DNA from: Methylobacterium sp. Leaf104
GTDB taxonomy: Bacteria > Pseudomonadota > Alphaproteobacteria > Rhizobiales > Beijerinckiaceae
Length of the DNA stretch: 64,000 bases
NCBI RefSeq assembly: GCF_001422885.1
Contig: NZ_LMMZ01000005.1
Coordinates: 1-64,000 of the forward strand
Reading direction: 5' to 3'
Part shown: positions 46,779-56,758 of the stretch, piece after piece
How positions within the stretch are numbered: position 1 is the stretch's first letter
Layout: every line of letters starts with the position of its first letter
Translations under genes and position numbers: made by a program
Notes under the pieces: model-generated
What the model saw: the letters and a program-made list of their open reading frames with translations, nothing else
What the model was told of the DNA's origin: nothing
Databases searched by the model: none

Positions 46779-46866
46779 AGTTAGATCTTTGATATTGCTT
46801 GGAAATTAACTGGACTCGAACGTCCCGTTTCGCCTATCGCTTCAATCTCTCGGAGGTTGATGCGAT

Positions 46867-49143
46867 ATGGCAAAGCAGGTCCCAACGTGCGCAGGCACAC
46901 TCGACATGCTGTGCCCGCGAAATGGGCGGCGGCAGCAACCCGCCAAACCGTCCGCCGTAGGGCACCTCGTTCTCGTCGGCGGCCTCGCCTCTATCGGACT
47001 GGTCACGGAGGTTTCCGCCCAAGCGCAGGTCGACCTCGAAGAGTTGTCCGTGATCGGACAGGGATCGTCGGTGGCGAAGAACGGCCAGCCTCTGCCGACC
47101 GGTATCGTCGGTCAGCCTCCGCCGGCCTATGCGGGCGGCCAGCTCGGCTCCGGCACCCGACTCGGCGTGCTCGGCAACCGAGGCGTCTTCGATACGCCGT
47201 TCAATACGGCGGGCTATACCGAGAAGCTGATCCGCGACCAGCAGGCGAAGAGTCTGCTCGACGTCGTCGCCAACGATCCGTCGGTGCGGGCGGTCGGATC
47301 GCTCAGCGACGCTTACGGGTCGTCGGTTCTCGTACGCGGCTTCATCCTGCAACCAGCCGATTACGGTTTCGACGGACTGTTCGGCATCGGCGATTTTCGT
47401 CGGCCGTTCGTCTTTAACGCCGAGCGCGTCGAGGTCCTGAAAGGGCCGAGCGCCTTAATCAACGGCGCTGCCCCGAACGGCGGCGTCGGCGGGAGCATCA
47501 ACATCGTCCCGAAGCGGGCCTACGACGAACCGCTGACGCGCATCACGCCGTTCTTCCTCTCGCAGGGCCAAGGCGGCGTGATGGTCGATGTCGGCCGCCG
47601 CTACGGTGAGCAGAAGGAATGGGGCGTCCGCGCCAATGGCGTCTACCAGAAGGGCGAGACCGCGATCGACAAGGAGCGGCTCGATCTCGGGTTCGGCTCG
47701 CTCGCCGTCGATTATCGCGGCGACCGTTTCCGTGCCTCCCTCGATTTTGCCTACCAGGACAGCACCTACACCCGAAATCGCGGCTTCCTGTTCGTTGGGC
47801 CCGGCATCGACATCCCGTCCGCTCCTAGGCTGTCGCGCAACCTCGATCAGCCGGGCCAGTACCAGAAGACCAAGTCGTTCCTCGGTGCGACGCGCTTCGA
47901 GTACGATGTCACCGAGAATACGACCGTCTACGCGGCGTTCGGTGCTGGCGTCCTGAACGAGGACGACCTCTCCAGCTTCAAGTTCCTGACCTCGTCGACG
48001 GGCGCCTTCTCGAACACCTTCGTCCGGCAGAAGTTCGACAACGAGACCTACACGGCCGAGACGGGCGTGCGGACCCGCTTCGACACCGGTCCGGTCCGCC
48101 ACACGGCGTCGCTCGCGGCAACGGGTTACTGGAACGAGGTCAGCTATCCGGTTGCGGTGCAGTTCCTGCCGAGCGCCACCCCGTCGAGCATCTATGCACC
48201 CGTGCCGATCGCGATCCCGAGCTTTACGGACCGGAACATCGGCGACGCGCGCGGAACCTCGCAGATCTACCGGAGCCTTGCCGTCGCCGACACCCTGTCG
48301 TCCCTGGACGGCCGAGTGCAGCTCACGGCCGGCGCACGCGTCCAGCAACTCGCCGGCAAGAGCTTCAACTTTACACCCGACACGCCGGGTTTCGGTCTTG
48401 CCACGTCGAGCTACGACAAGACGGTCATCTCCCCGGCCGCCGCGCTCCTGGTCAAGCCGACCGAGCATTTCTCGATCTACGGCAACTACGTCGAGGCGCT
48501 GGTTGCGCCACCGGTCTCGCCGATCGTACCCAGCACGGTGCTGCCGCCGATCGTCGCCGACCAGAAGGAGGTCGGCATCAAGTACGATTTCGGTCCCGTG
48601 GGTGCGAGCCTTGCCTTTTTCGAGATCAACCGTCCCAACGCGGTGCTGAACCCGGTCTCGCTGGCCTTTACGGCCGACGGACTGCAACGGAACCGCGGCA
48701 TCGAGCTCAACGTCTTCGGCGAGCCGGTCCCCGGCATACGTCTGCTCGGCGGCGTCGCGGCGATCGACGGTCGCCTCGTGCGAACGGCGGCCGGAGCCTT
48801 CGATGGTAACGTGGCTCCCGGCGTGCCTGAACTGACGCTCAACCTCTACGGCGAGTACGACCTGCCCCCCTGGCTGCTTCCGGGTCTGACGGCGACTGGC
48901 CGTGTGATCCATACGAGTCGGCAGTTCTACGATCAGGACAACACCCAGAGCATCCCGGACTGGACGCGCTTCGATGTCGGACTGCGCCACACGTTCCTCG
49001 GCGCGTGGGGAAAGCCGGTGACCCTGCGTGCCGACGTCGTGAACGTCGCCGGCACGAGGTACTGGAACTCATCCGCCTTCTCCGGGATCCTGTCGCTCGG
49101 CACGCCGCGGACCTACCTGTTCTCGGCTCAGATGGATTTTTGA
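46867..49143 (+). CDS. TonB-dependent siderophore receptor
   Basis: This outer-membrane transporter has 758 residues. A long signal sequence ends near AQA at about residue 53. The plug domain includes LLDVVANDPSVRAVGSLSDAYGSSVLVRGF and FNAERVEVLKGPSALINGAAPNGGVGGSINIVPKR. The barrel repeats run to the C-terminal QMDF, whose terminal Phe is the usual BAM signal. GGAGG lies 10 bases upstream. It has FhuE/FpvA-type ferric siderophore receptor features; the substrate is unknown. It is followed by PepSY and small membrane-protein genes. Confidence 0.95.
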   Translation: MAKQVPTCAGTLDMLCPRNGRRQQPAKPSAVGHLVLVGGLASIGLVTEVSAQAQVDLEELSVIGQGSSVAKNGQPLPTGIVGQPPPAYAGGQLGSGTRLGVLGNRGVFDTPFNTAGYTEKLIRDQQAKSLLDVVANDPSVRAVGSLSDAYGSSVLVRGFILQPADYGFDGLFGIGDFRRPFVFNAERVEVLKGPSALINGAAPNGGVGGSINIVPKRAYDEPLTRITPFFLSQGQGGVMVDVGRRYGEQKEWGVRANGVYQKGETAIDKERLDLGFGSLAVDYRGDRFRASLDFAYQDSTYTRNRGFLFVGPGIDIPSAPRLSRNLDQPGQYQKTKSFLGATRFEYDVTENTTVYAAFGAGVLNEDDLSSFKFLTSSTGAFSNTFVRQKFDNETYTAETGVRTRFDTGPVRHTASLAATGYWNEVSYPVAVQFLPSATPSSIYAPVPIAIPSFTDRNIGDARGTSQIYRSLAVADTLSSLDGRVQLTAGARVQQLAGKSFNFTPDTPGFGLATSSYDKTVISPAAALLVKPTEHFSIYGNYVEALVAPPVSPIVPSTVLPPIVADQKEVGIKYDFGPVGASLAFFEINRPNAVLNPVSLAFTADGLQRNRGIELNVFGEPVPGIRLLGGVAAIDGRLVRTAAGAFDGNVAPGVPELTLNLYGEYDLPPWLLPGLTATGRVIHTSRQFYDQDNTQSIPDWTRFDVGLRHTFLGAWGKPVTLRADVVNVAGTRYWNSSAFSGILSLGTPRTYLFSAQMDF

Positions 49144-49169
49144 GGGTGGGTGAAGCGAGAGAGACCGCC

Positions 49170-50339
49170 ATGGCCGCGGGCACGCCGCGGGTTCGCAGCT
49201 TCCGCATCTGGTCGGCGGTCCACACCTGGACCAGCCTGCTTAGCATGGCATTCCTGCTGATGCTCTGCCTGACCGGCCTGCCGCTGATCTTCCATCACGA
49301 GATCGATCATGCCCTCGGCTACGAGCCCGTGCTGCCGGAGATGCCCGCTGGAACGCCCCATCTCCCTCTCTGCAGCCTCGTCGCGGCGGCCGAGGCGAAG
49401 AGGCCGGGCGTGGTCGTGCAGTTCGTGTCCTTCGACAAGGACGAGCCGGACGCGGCGCTGGTCGGCCTCGCCCGGGCTCTCCAGCAGGTTCCGAGCGACT
49501 ACTTTGTCGGGCTCGATCGCAGGACGGCCACGGTTCTGATCGAGGCGCATCCCGGGGCGGGCCCGATGGGCTTCCTCCTCAAGCTGCACACCGACATGTT
49601 CCTCGGGTTGCCGGGCAAGCTGTTCCTCGGGGTAATGGGGCTGCTGTTCGTCGTCGCCATTGTTTCGGGCGTCGTGCTCTACGGCCGTTTCATGCGCAAA
49701 CTCAATTTCGCCACCGTCCGCCGCACACGCAGTGCGCGCATCCGCTGGCTCGACTGGCACAACCTGATCGGGGTCGCGACGGTCGCCTGGGCCCTCGTCG
49801 TCGGCGCGACGGGCACGATCAACACTTGGGCCGACCTGATGCTGACGCTCTGGCAAAGAGGCCAACTCGCCGAAATGACGGCGCCTTATCGTGGCGTGCC
49901 GCGCCCTCGGACGCGCGTCTCGATCGACACGGCGGTGGCCACGGCCCAGGCGGCCGCTCCCGACATGACGCCGCGCCTCGTCGCGTTTCCCGGCACGGCC
50001 TTTTCAAGCGATAATCACTACGCAGTTTTCATGGCCGGGAATACGCCGCTCACCGCGCGGCTACTCAAGCCCGCCTTGATCGACGCGGAGACGGGACGCC
50101 TCACCGACATGCGGGCCATGCCCTGGTACGTGCAGGCTCTGTTCCTGTCGCAGCCACTACATTTCGGCGATTACGGTGGCCTGCCGCTGAAGGTCGTTTG
50201 GGCGCTTCTAGATGGAGCGACGGTCGTCGTGCTCGGCAGCGGAATCTATCTCTGGATCGCGCGCAAACGCTCAGTCGTTCCATGTGCGGCATCCGCCGTT
50301 TCTGGCAACCGCTCCTCATTCCTGGAACCCGACGCGTGA
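49170..50339 (+). CDS. PepSY-associated membrane protein, iron uptake
   Basis: The 389-residue inner-membrane protein has four or so hydrophobic helices: 16-37, 150-172, about 195-215 and near the C-terminus. HxxH-type histidines near helices (FHHEIDH, KLHTDMFLG, DWHNLIG) could bind heme or metal. Proteins of this class often follow TonB receptors and are thought to reduce ferric siderophores in the periplasm. The ATG at 49170 has GAGAGA upstream. The stop overlaps the next start (TGATG). Confidence 0.88.
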   Translation: MAAGTPRVRSFRIWSAVHTWTSLLSMAFLLMLCLTGLPLIFHHEIDHALGYEPVLPEMPAGTPHLPLCSLVAAAEAKRPGVVVQFVSFDKDEPDAALVGLARALQQVPSDYFVGLDRRTATVLIEAHPGAGPMGFLLKLHTDMFLGLPGKLFLGVMGLLFVVAIVSGVVLYGRFMRKLNFATVRRTRSARIRWLDWHNLIGVATVAWALVVGATGTINTWADLMLTLWQRGQLAEMTAPYRGVPRPRTRVSIDTAVATAQAAAPDMTPRLVAFPGTAFSSDNHYAVFMAGNTPLTARLLKPALIDAETGRLTDMRAMPWYVQALFLSQPLHFGDYGGLPLKVVWALLDGATVVVLGSGIYLWIARKRSVVPCAASAVSGNRSSFLEPDA

Positions 50340-50542
50340 TGCCTTCCACCGGTCAAGCACGCCGTATCTGGACGGCGCCGGCCATCATCGCTGCCGTCAC
50401 GCTGGGCAGCCTAATCGGGGCACTGCTGACCGAGGAGGCCGACCGGGACGCCATCGCCGCTCTGATCCTGTTTCTAACCTTCGCTTATGCCATCGGTCTA
50501 GGTCTTTCACGAAGGAAAGACAGTCCAAGGCGAAGTCTGTGA
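50339..50542 (+). CDS. Small two-helix membrane protein
   Basis: This 67-residue protein starts at the ATG at 50339, which overlaps the PepSY stop by one base. Two hydrophobic helices are predicted at about 9-29 and 37-55 (IWTAPAIIAAVTLGSLIGALL and AIAALILFLTFAYAIGLGL), joined by an acidic turn with EEADRD. The tail is basic. Translational coupling suggests it works with the PepSY protein. Its function is unknown. Confidence 0.75.
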   Translation: MPSTGQARRIWTAPAIIAAVTLGSLIGALLTEEADRDAIAALILFLTFAYAIGLGLSRRKDSPRRSL

Positions 50543-51319
50543 TGCCGTCAGCCAACTTCGTACCGTCGAGGCGTATCTATCGGCGCTTATTTGGGATAAG
50601 CATGCTATAAATCCTCGTGTTCAAAACGCATTATCTCGAAGCCACATAGTCCGCTTGTAGGCGCCGCCCTGGATGAGAACCTTCAAGCGGACCTTCCCAG
50701 CGTCAGCAGAGGGTCGTGAGCGGTCCCTGCGGCTATGCCCGCTTCGATGCATCTCCCTTCCCAAAAACGGACCGGCAGAAATCCACCCTTCTCGGACATT
50801 CAGGGCGGATACCATCCGTCGGATTTTGACCACTCGATCTCAATGACTCAGCCAGTGCGCCCGTCGTGCCTCCATCGCCGCCGGCGGATGAGTTGCGGAA
50901 CGCGGGGCCGGCCGGCGGTATCGAGGCCCATCGCGACGAGCCGCGGAAGCTGGAGCCCCTCTTCCTTCGACTGCTCTCGCCTGATCGAGAACTGCGCCTC
51001 GGTCGCGACCCTCGCGGCGATCATCGCCGACACCGTGCTGTCCGGCTTCGCCCCGGAGCTGCTCGACGCGGACTCAACCGGTCAGCTCCGTCCTCGCCTG
51101 CCTGATCCTGGCCTGACTGCCCGTTTCCGCCCGGGCGCAGATCGCCTGCCGGCGCCGTTCCCCAGGCCGTCGCTGCCTCGACCTGAGGCGGGCAGGACGG
51201 ACCCTGATGGTCTTCAGCCGGGACGACCGCCCCGTCGAGGCGGCGGACCCGCGTGATCCAACTCCAAGGCGGCCGGCGGCGCGAGGCCGCCTCGGATGCG
51301 GCCCGGCCGTGACCGCCCG
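50543..51319. other. 777-base stretch without a recognised gene
   Basis: Open frames exist on both strands (for example about 60 codons on the minus strand at 50848-51033), but none matches a known family or has a convincing ribosome binding site. It may be a decayed gene between the iron unit and the exported protein gene. An inverted repeat AGGCGGCC/GGCCGCCT lies near 51268-51295. Confidence 0.45.
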
Positions 51320-52033
51320 CTACTTCGGCAGGGCGTAGATGTTCACGTCGAGCTTCTCGTCGGCCTTGTCGTTCAGGTCGGTCACGTATTCCTCGATGAA
51401 CCGGTCCTGCACCACGATGTCCTTGGCGTCGAGATAGGCCGTCAGGGTCTCGTAGGTGCCGTCGATCTCGTCGTAGGAGCCCTTGTGCGGGAAGCGCAGG
51501 GCGCGTCCGCTCGGTGTCGAGCCGAAGCGCAGACCGTCGGCCTCGGCGGGCTTGGGGTCCGGCATCGCGGCGATCGGGATCATCGCGTCGTACTGGAAGC
51601 CATCGTCGTCGGTCTTGGCGAAGACCGCGATCGGACGTCCCACCGCCTGGATGCCGGCCCTGGCCAGATCCGCCTCGATGCGCTGGAAGGCCGCCTTGAG
51701 GCTCGGCACCGCCTCCTCCCACTTCGTCCGCCCGGCGAGGATCGCGGCCGGCTTGGCGGGCAGCGAGACCTCGTCGACGTCGTTGGCGTCGCCGGGCGTC
51801 GCCACCAGGGTCTGGCGCGGGCCGGCCGGCGGCGTCGCAGAGGGGGCCGCGCCGGCCTGGGCCGGCACCGGGATGTCCGCCGTGCCCGGCGTCTTCGGAT
51901 CGGGATTGGTGGTGGTCGGCAGCGGATCGGCCGTGGCCGGCGGCGTTACCGGCTGAGCCGGAGCCGGGCTCGCGGCCCAGGCAACCGAGAGAACGAGGCC
52001 CCCGGCGAGCATCTTCAAGCTTGGGCGGGTCAA
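51320..52033 (-). CDS. Exported GyrI-like (SOUL/effector-binding fold) protein
   Basis: This 237-residue protein starts at a TTG at 52033 with GGAG 8 bases upstream. Starting at the ATG at 52012 would lose the basic part of the signal peptide. The signal is MTRPSLK plus LAGGLVLSVAWAA, cut near PAQ. A Pro/Ala/Thr-rich linker runs to about residue 85. The C-terminal domain (KWEEAVPSLKAAFQRIEADL, IAVFAKTDDDGFQYDAMIPI, GSYDEIDGTYETLTAYL) resembles GyrI-like small-molecule binding proteins. A periplasmic location is inferred. Confidence 0.82.
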   Translation of the reverse strand: MTRPSLKMLAGGLVLSVAWAASPAPAQPVTPPATADPLPTTTNPDPKTPGTADIPVPAQAGAAPSATPPAGPRQTLVATPGDANDVDEVSLPAKPAAILAGRTKWEEAVPSLKAAFQRIEADLARAGIQAVGRPIAVFAKTDDDGFQYDAMIPIAAMPDPKPAEADGLRFGSTPSGRALRFPHKGSYDEIDGTYETLTAYLDAKDIVVQDRFIEEYVTDLNDKADEKLDVNIYALPK

Positions 52034-52311
52034 GGCGGTGGCTCCGGATCGGCGCGGGGCAGGTCGAATCGCATGCCTCCGGGCCCGTCCCGGGAAACTA
52101 GGCGCGATGCCTCCGCCCGGCGAGACGTCCCGGGTGTCGCGCCGCACGAAGCTGGCGGGGCGCGGCGCTTCTGCAACGCAGCCGCGCCCCCGGAGGCCCG
52201 TGCGTGCGCCGTCGCTTTGGCCTATAGCCCCGCGGGAGCCCTCGGCCCCGATGGGGACCGGAGCTCCGCGCGATCGGATACCCCGGACGCAAGGCACAGA
52301 GACGAGGCGGC

Positions 52312-53217
52312 ATGAGCGAACTTGCCCATCGGCGGTTCCTGAAGATGCACGGAGCCGGCAACCAGATCGTGGTCCTGGACCTGCGCGGGACACAGACGCA
52401 GGTCACGGCCGGGGAGGCGCGCGCCATCGCAGCCTATCCGCGTGCGTCGTTCGATCAGCTCATGGTGATCCACGATGCCCGCACAGCCGCCACCGACGCA
52501 TTCCTGCGGATCTACAACACCGACGGCTCGGAAGCGGGGGCCTGCGGCAACGGCACGCGCTGCGTCGCCTACGCGATGCTCGACGACCCCGCCATGGCGC
52601 GGCCCGCCGAGAGCGGCCGGCTGCTCCTCGAGACCCGGGGCAGCCTCGTGGGCGTCAAGCGCGTCTCCGAGCGTTCCTTCACCGTCGACATGGGCCGGCC
52701 GAAGCTGGCCTGGGCCGAGATCCCCCTGGCCGAGCCGTTCCAGGACACCCGCCGGATCGAGCTTCAGATCGGCCCGATCGACGATCCGGTGCTGCATTCG
52801 CCCGGCGTCGTGAACATGGGCAATCCGCACGCGGTGTTCTTCGTGGACCGCGATCCCGACACCTACGACCTCGCCCGCATCGGCCCGATGCTGGAGAACC
52901 ACCCGATCTTTCCGGACCGGGCCAACATCTCGGTCGCCCAGGTCGTCGGGCCGGACCGGGTCAAGCTGCGGGTCTGGGAACGTGGCGCCGGACTGACGCT
53001 GGCCTGCGGCACCGCCGCCTGCGCCACCGTGGTGGCCGCCGCACGCCTGCGCATGATCGGCCGCGGCGCGACCGTCGGCCTTCCGGGCGGCGACCTCGTC
53101 ATCGAGTGGCGCGCCGACGACCACGTGCTGATGACCGGCCCGGTGGCCCTGGAATGGGACGGCAGCCTGCCACCCGGGATCTTCGCGGCCAAGGGCCCGG
53201 ATGGAGATGCGGCCTGA
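52312..53217 (+). CDS. dapF: Diaminopimelate epimerase
   Basis: This enzyme interconverts LL- and meso-diaminopimelate for peptidoglycan and lysine. It has 301 residues. The two catalytic cysteines are in [11 protein letters not shown] near residue 77 and [10 protein letters not shown] near 230. [13 protein letters not shown] opens the fold. It is followed directly by mtaB, an order conserved in rhizobia. Confidence 0.96.
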   Translation: MSELAHRRFLKMHGAGNQIVVLDLRGTQTQVTAGEARAIAAYPRASFDQLMVIHDARTAATDAFLRIYNTDGSEAGACGNGTRCVAYAMLDDPAMARPAESGRLLLETRGSLVGVKRVSERSFTVDMGRPKLAWAEIPLAEPFQDTRRIELQIGPIDDPVLHSPGVVNMGNPHAVFFVDRDPDTYDLARIGPMLENHPIFPDRANISVAQVVGPDRVKLRVWERGAGLTLACGTAACATVVAAARLRMIGRGATVGLPGGDLVIEWRADDHVLMTGPVALEWDGSLPPGIFAAKGPDGDAA

Positions 53218-53218
53218 G

Positions 53219-54463
53219 ATGGCGGTCGAGACCCTGACCTTCGGCTGCCGCCTCAACACCGTCGAGTCCGAGGTGATGCGTGGGCACGCGGAGGCGGGCG
53301 CCGCCTCCGGCGATCTCGTCATCGTCAACACCTGCGCGGTGACCGCGGAGGCCGGACGCCAGGCCCGCAAGGCCATCCGCAAGCTCGCCCGCGCACGGCC
53401 CGGCGCGGAGATCGTCGTCACCGGCTGCGGCGCCCAGGTGGAGACCGACGCCTACGCGGCGATGCCGGAGGTCGCGCGCCTCGTCGGCAACGATGCGAAG
53501 GGCCGGGCGGAGACCTGGTCCCTGCCGGTCCGGCCAGAGGCGCGCACCCGTGTCGACGACATCATGGCGGTGCGTCGGGCCAGCCCGACCCGGATCGCCG
53601 GCATCGCCGGACAGACCCGCGCCTTCGTGCCCGTCCAGAACGGCTGCGACCATCGCTGTACGTTCTGCGTCATTCCGTTCGGGCGCGGAAACTCGCGTTC
53701 CGTGCCAGTGCCGGATGTGGTCGACCAGGTCGCCCGCATCGTCGAGGCCGGCGGGAGCGAGGTGGTGCTGACGGGCGTCGACCTGACCGCCTATGGGCGC
53801 GACCTCGACGCGTCCGGGAGACTGGGATTCCTAATACAGACCATCCTCGCGCGCGTCCCCGGCCTTGCCCGGCTGCGCCTCTCCTCCATCGATTCCATCG
53901 AGGCCGACGCGGCGCTGATGGAGGCGATCGCCCACGAGGGGCGGCTGATGCCGCACTTCCACCTCTCCCTCCAGGCTGGCGACGATCTCATCCTGAAGCG
54001 GATGAAGCGAAGGCACACCCGCGCCGATGCGATCGAATTCTGCAGCACGGTCAGGAGCTTGCGCCCCGACGCCGTCTTCGGGGCCGACCTCATCGCAGGC
54101 TTCCCCACCGAGACCGAGGCGCAGTTCGCCCGCTCCCTCGATCTCGTCGCGGAATGCGGCCTGACCCATCTCCACGTCTTCCCATACTCCGCCCGCCCCG
54201 GCACGCCCGCCGCCCGGATGCCGCCGGTGCCCGGCGACGTCGTGCGGACCCGCGCCGCCCGCCTCCGTGCTGCCGGCGACGCCGCCCTGGCGACGCACCT
54301 CGCCAGCGAAGTGGGCCGCACGCACCGGGTCCTCACCGAGCGGGGCGGCCTCGGCCGCACGGAAGCCTTCACGCCGGTCCGGCTCCCCTCCGGGACGTCG
54401 CCAGGGATCTTCACGGACGTGACGATCGGGGGGCATGACGGCAGGGTGCTGATCGCCGCCTGA
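53219..54463 (+). CDS. mtaB: tRNA t6A37 methylthiotransferase MtaB
   Basis: This radical-SAM enzyme converts t6A37 to ms2t6A37 in tRNA. It has 414 residues from the ATG at 53219; earlier in-frame ATGs at 53201 and 53207 overlap dapF. The N-terminal MTTase domain has cysteines in TFGCRLN, VNTCAVT and VTGCGAQ. The radical SAM CxxxCxxC motif is CDHRCTFC near residue 145. The C-terminal TRAM-like segment is short. It is MtaB-like rather than MiaB-like, judged by FGCRLN (not QMN). Confidence 0.93.
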   Translation: MAVETLTFGCRLNTVESEVMRGHAEAGAASGDLVIVNTCAVTAEAGRQARKAIRKLARARPGAEIVVTGCGAQVETDAYAAMPEVARLVGNDAKGRAETWSLPVRPEARTRVDDIMAVRRASPTRIAGIAGQTRAFVPVQNGCDHRCTFCVIPFGRGNSRSVPVPDVVDQVARIVEAGGSEVVLTGVDLTAYGRDLDASGRLGFLIQTILARVPGLARLRLSSIDSIEADAALMEAIAHEGRLMPHFHLSLQAGDDLILKRMKRRHTRADAIEFCSTVRSLRPDAVFGADLIAGFPTETEAQFARSLDLVAECGLTHLHVFPYSARPGTPAARMPPVPGDVVRTRAARLRAAGDAALATHLASEVGRTHRVLTERGGLGRTEAFTPVRLPSGTSPGIFTDVTIGGHDGRVLIAA

Positions 54464-54492
54464 GCGGTCTCCGGAAGGCGGCCCGACCTCCC

Positions 54493-55206
54493 TCAGGACG
54501 CGCCCGAGGGCTCGATTCCGCAGGCCGCCAAGCCCGCCCGCATATGCGCCGGTGCAGGTGCCTCGACCCGGATCGGTGGCTTCTTCGGGTAGATCGGCAA
54601 CCTGAGGGCGCGGGCATGCAGTTGCAGACCCGGCCCTCCGCTGCGGGGCGCGGTGCCGTAGATCGGGTCGCCGAGGATCGGGAATCCCATCGCGGCGCAA
54701 TGGACCCGCAACTGGTGGGTCCGGCCGGTGACCGGCGAGAGGGCGAGCCAAGTCAGGCCGCCGCCGCGTCCGAGGACCGTGAAGCGGGTCAGCGCAGGGT
54801 CGCCGGTCGGATCGGTCTTCATCCACCAGGAGCGCGGGTCGTCGGAGCGTCGCGCCAGCGCCAGGTCGATCGTGCCGGCTTGCTCTTCGGGTCCGCCCTC
54901 CACCAGGGCCCAGTAGGTCTTCTCCACCGTACCGCTGGCGGCGAACAGCCTGTTGAGGCGCGCGAGCGCCTTGGCGTGGCGCCCGAGGGCGAGGCAGCCG
55001 GAGGTGTCGCGATCGAGGCGGTGTGCGGCCTCCGGCCGGCGGGGCAGCCCGAAGCGCAGGGCGTCGAGGTGATCGGTGAGGGTCTCGCCCCCCTTGGGAC
55101 CGGGATGCACGGGCAGACCGGCCGGCTTGTCGATGACGAGCACAAGGGCATCGCGATAGAGGAGGCGCGCGCCTATGTCTGTTAGGAGGGCATCGGCTGG
55201 GGGCAT
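54493..55206 (-). CDS. RluA family pseudouridine synthase
   Basis: This predicted RNA pseudouridine synthase has 237 residues. The catalytic Asp is in HRLDRDTSGCL near residue 64. DKPAGLPVHPG near 28 and the C-terminal GRTHQLRVHCAAMGFPILGD are conserved. No S4 domain is present, so it belongs to the short RluA-type class; the target could be 23S rRNA or tRNA. It is divergent from ftsY with only 41 bases between. Confidence 0.93.
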   Translation of the reverse strand: MPPADALLTDIGARLLYRDALVLVIDKPAGLPVHPGPKGGETLTDHLDALRFGLPRRPEAAHRLDRDTSGCLALGRHAKALARLNRLFAASGTVEKTYWALVEGGPEEQAGTIDLALARRSDDPRSWWMKTDPTGDPALTRFTVLGRGGGLTWLALSPVTGRTHQLRVHCAAMGFPILGDPIYGTAPRSGGPGLQLHARALRLPIYPKKPPIRVEAPAPAHMRAGLAACGIEPSGAS

Positions 55207-55247
55207 ACCCTCGCGCTAACCATGCCGGGTCCGGGGAGCAAGCGGGA

Positions 55248-56699
55248 ATGAGCGAAGACAAGAGGCCGGGCTGGCTGCTGCGCAAGATGTTCGGCACCAA
55301 GGAGGAGGAGCGGCCCGCGCCGGTGCCGGTGCAGCCGCCGGACCCGAAGCCGGTCCAGAGACAACGTCCTGCGCCCGCGGCGGAGCCCGAGCCGGCCGTC
55401 GTCCCGACCGCGCCACCGTCGGACTCCCCGGCCTCGTTCTCCGAAGGCCAGCCGGACTTCGCCACCGCCGCGACGGATGTCTCCCACGTGCCCCCACCGC
55501 CCGGCGAGCCTGCCACAGGCACGCCCGACAAGAACGCGGTGCCGGACGAACTCGAAGGGGCCGACCTGCAGCCCGTGGAGGGAGCCGAAGAGCGTCCGCC
55601 CGCCGGCACGGCCGGCGACGATCCGCATCGGGGCGCCGAGGCCGCCGACACGACGAGCGAGGCCTTCGCCCCGGAACCTGCCGTCGTGCCCGAGCCGGCG
55701 CCCATGCCGGAACCCGAGCCCGAGGTCTCGACACAGATCTTCATGCCCGAGCCCGACATGGCGGGGGAGGAGCCCAAGCGTGGTTGGTGGAGTCGCCTCA
55801 CGGGAGGCATGAAGCGCACCTCCACGGCGCTGACCGAGCGGGTCACCGGCCTGTTCACCAAGCGCAAGCTCGACGCCGATACCCTGGAGGAACTGGAGGA
55901 CGCTCTGATCCAGGCCGATTTCGGCATCGAGACAGCGATGCGGATCTCGGAGGCCGTGGGCAAGGGTCGCTACGAGAAGGGCATCTCGCCAGATGCCGTG
56001 CGAGAGATCCTGGCGACAGAGGTGGAGCGCGCGCTCACCCCCGTGGCGATCCCCTTCCACATCGATTCCACGAAGAAGCCCTTCGTGATCCTGATGATCG
56101 GCGTCAACGGGGCCGGCAAGACCACCACCATCGGCAAGCTCGCACTCAAACTCAAGGCGGAGGGGCACTCCCTGATGCTGGCGGCAGGCGATACCTTTCG
56201 GGCGGCAGCCATCGAGCAACTCAAGGTCTGGGGCCAGCGCACGCAGACCCCGGTGATCGCCCGGGCGCAAGGGTCGGACGCGGCGGGCCTCGCGTTTGAC
56301 GCCTACGAGGCGGCGAAAGCCCAGGGCACCGACGTGCTCCTCATCGACACCGCCGGACGACTCCAGAACAAGGCCGGGCTGATGGCGGAGTTGGAGAAAA
56401 TCCTGCGGGTGATCCGCAAGATCGATGCGCAGGCGCCCCACGCCGTTATCCTCGTCCTCGACGCCACGGTGGGCCAGAACGCGCTGAGCCAAGTCGAACT
56501 GTTCTCGAAGGCCGCCAACGTGACCGGCCTCGTCATGACCAAGCTCGACGGGACGGCCCGCGGCGGAATCCTGGTGGCACTGGCGGCCAAGTTCGGTCTG
56601 CCGGTTCACTTCATCGGGGTGGGCGAGGGGGTGGAGGACCTGGAGCCCTTCGCGGCCCGTGACTTCGCCCGCGCCATCGCGGGGCTGGACGCCGGCTGA
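55248..56699 (+). CDS. ftsY: Signal recognition particle receptor FtsY
   Basis: This SRP GTPase docks ribosome-SRP complexes to the membrane. It has 483 residues. The first 190 residues are an acidic, Pro/Glu-rich A-domain after a basic start ([12 protein letters not shown]). The N domain is helical. The G domain has the P-loop [15 protein letters not shown] near residue 285, [19 protein letters not shown] and the closing [13 protein letters not shown] unique gene in a conserved cluster with dapF, mtaB and yciB. Confidence 0.97.
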   Translation: MSEDKRPGWLLRKMFGTKEEERPAPVPVQPPDPKPVQRQRPAPAAEPEPAVVPTAPPSDSPASFSEGQPDFATAATDVSHVPPPPGEPATGTPDKNAVPDELEGADLQPVEGAEERPPAGTAGDDPHRGAEAADTTSEAFAPEPAVVPEPAPMPEPEPEVSTQIFMPEPDMAGEEPKRGWWSRLTGGMKRTSTALTERVTGLFTKRKLDADTLEELEDALIQADFGIETAMRISEAVGKGRYEKGISPDAVREILATEVERALTPVAIPFHIDSTKKPFVILMIGVNGAGKTTTIGKLALKLKAEGHSLMLAAGDTFRAAAIEQLKVWGQRTQTPVIARAQGSDAAGLAFDAYEAAKAQGTDVLLIDTAGRLQNKAGLMAELEKILRVIRKIDAQAPHAVILVLDATVGQNALSQVELFSKAANVTGLVMTKLDGTARGGILVALAAKFGLPVHFIGVGEGVEDLEPFAARDFARAIAGLDAG

Positions 56700-56758
56700 G
56701 CCAGCACTCGCCCCTGAAGCGCCTTGTCGCGGCGGGTCATCGCCCGCAATCCCCTAAG

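Noticed and set aside
50735..51256. A 173-codon plus-strand frame as a gene
   Set aside because: Pro/Arg-rich with no motif, no ribosome binding site and no recognised relatives.
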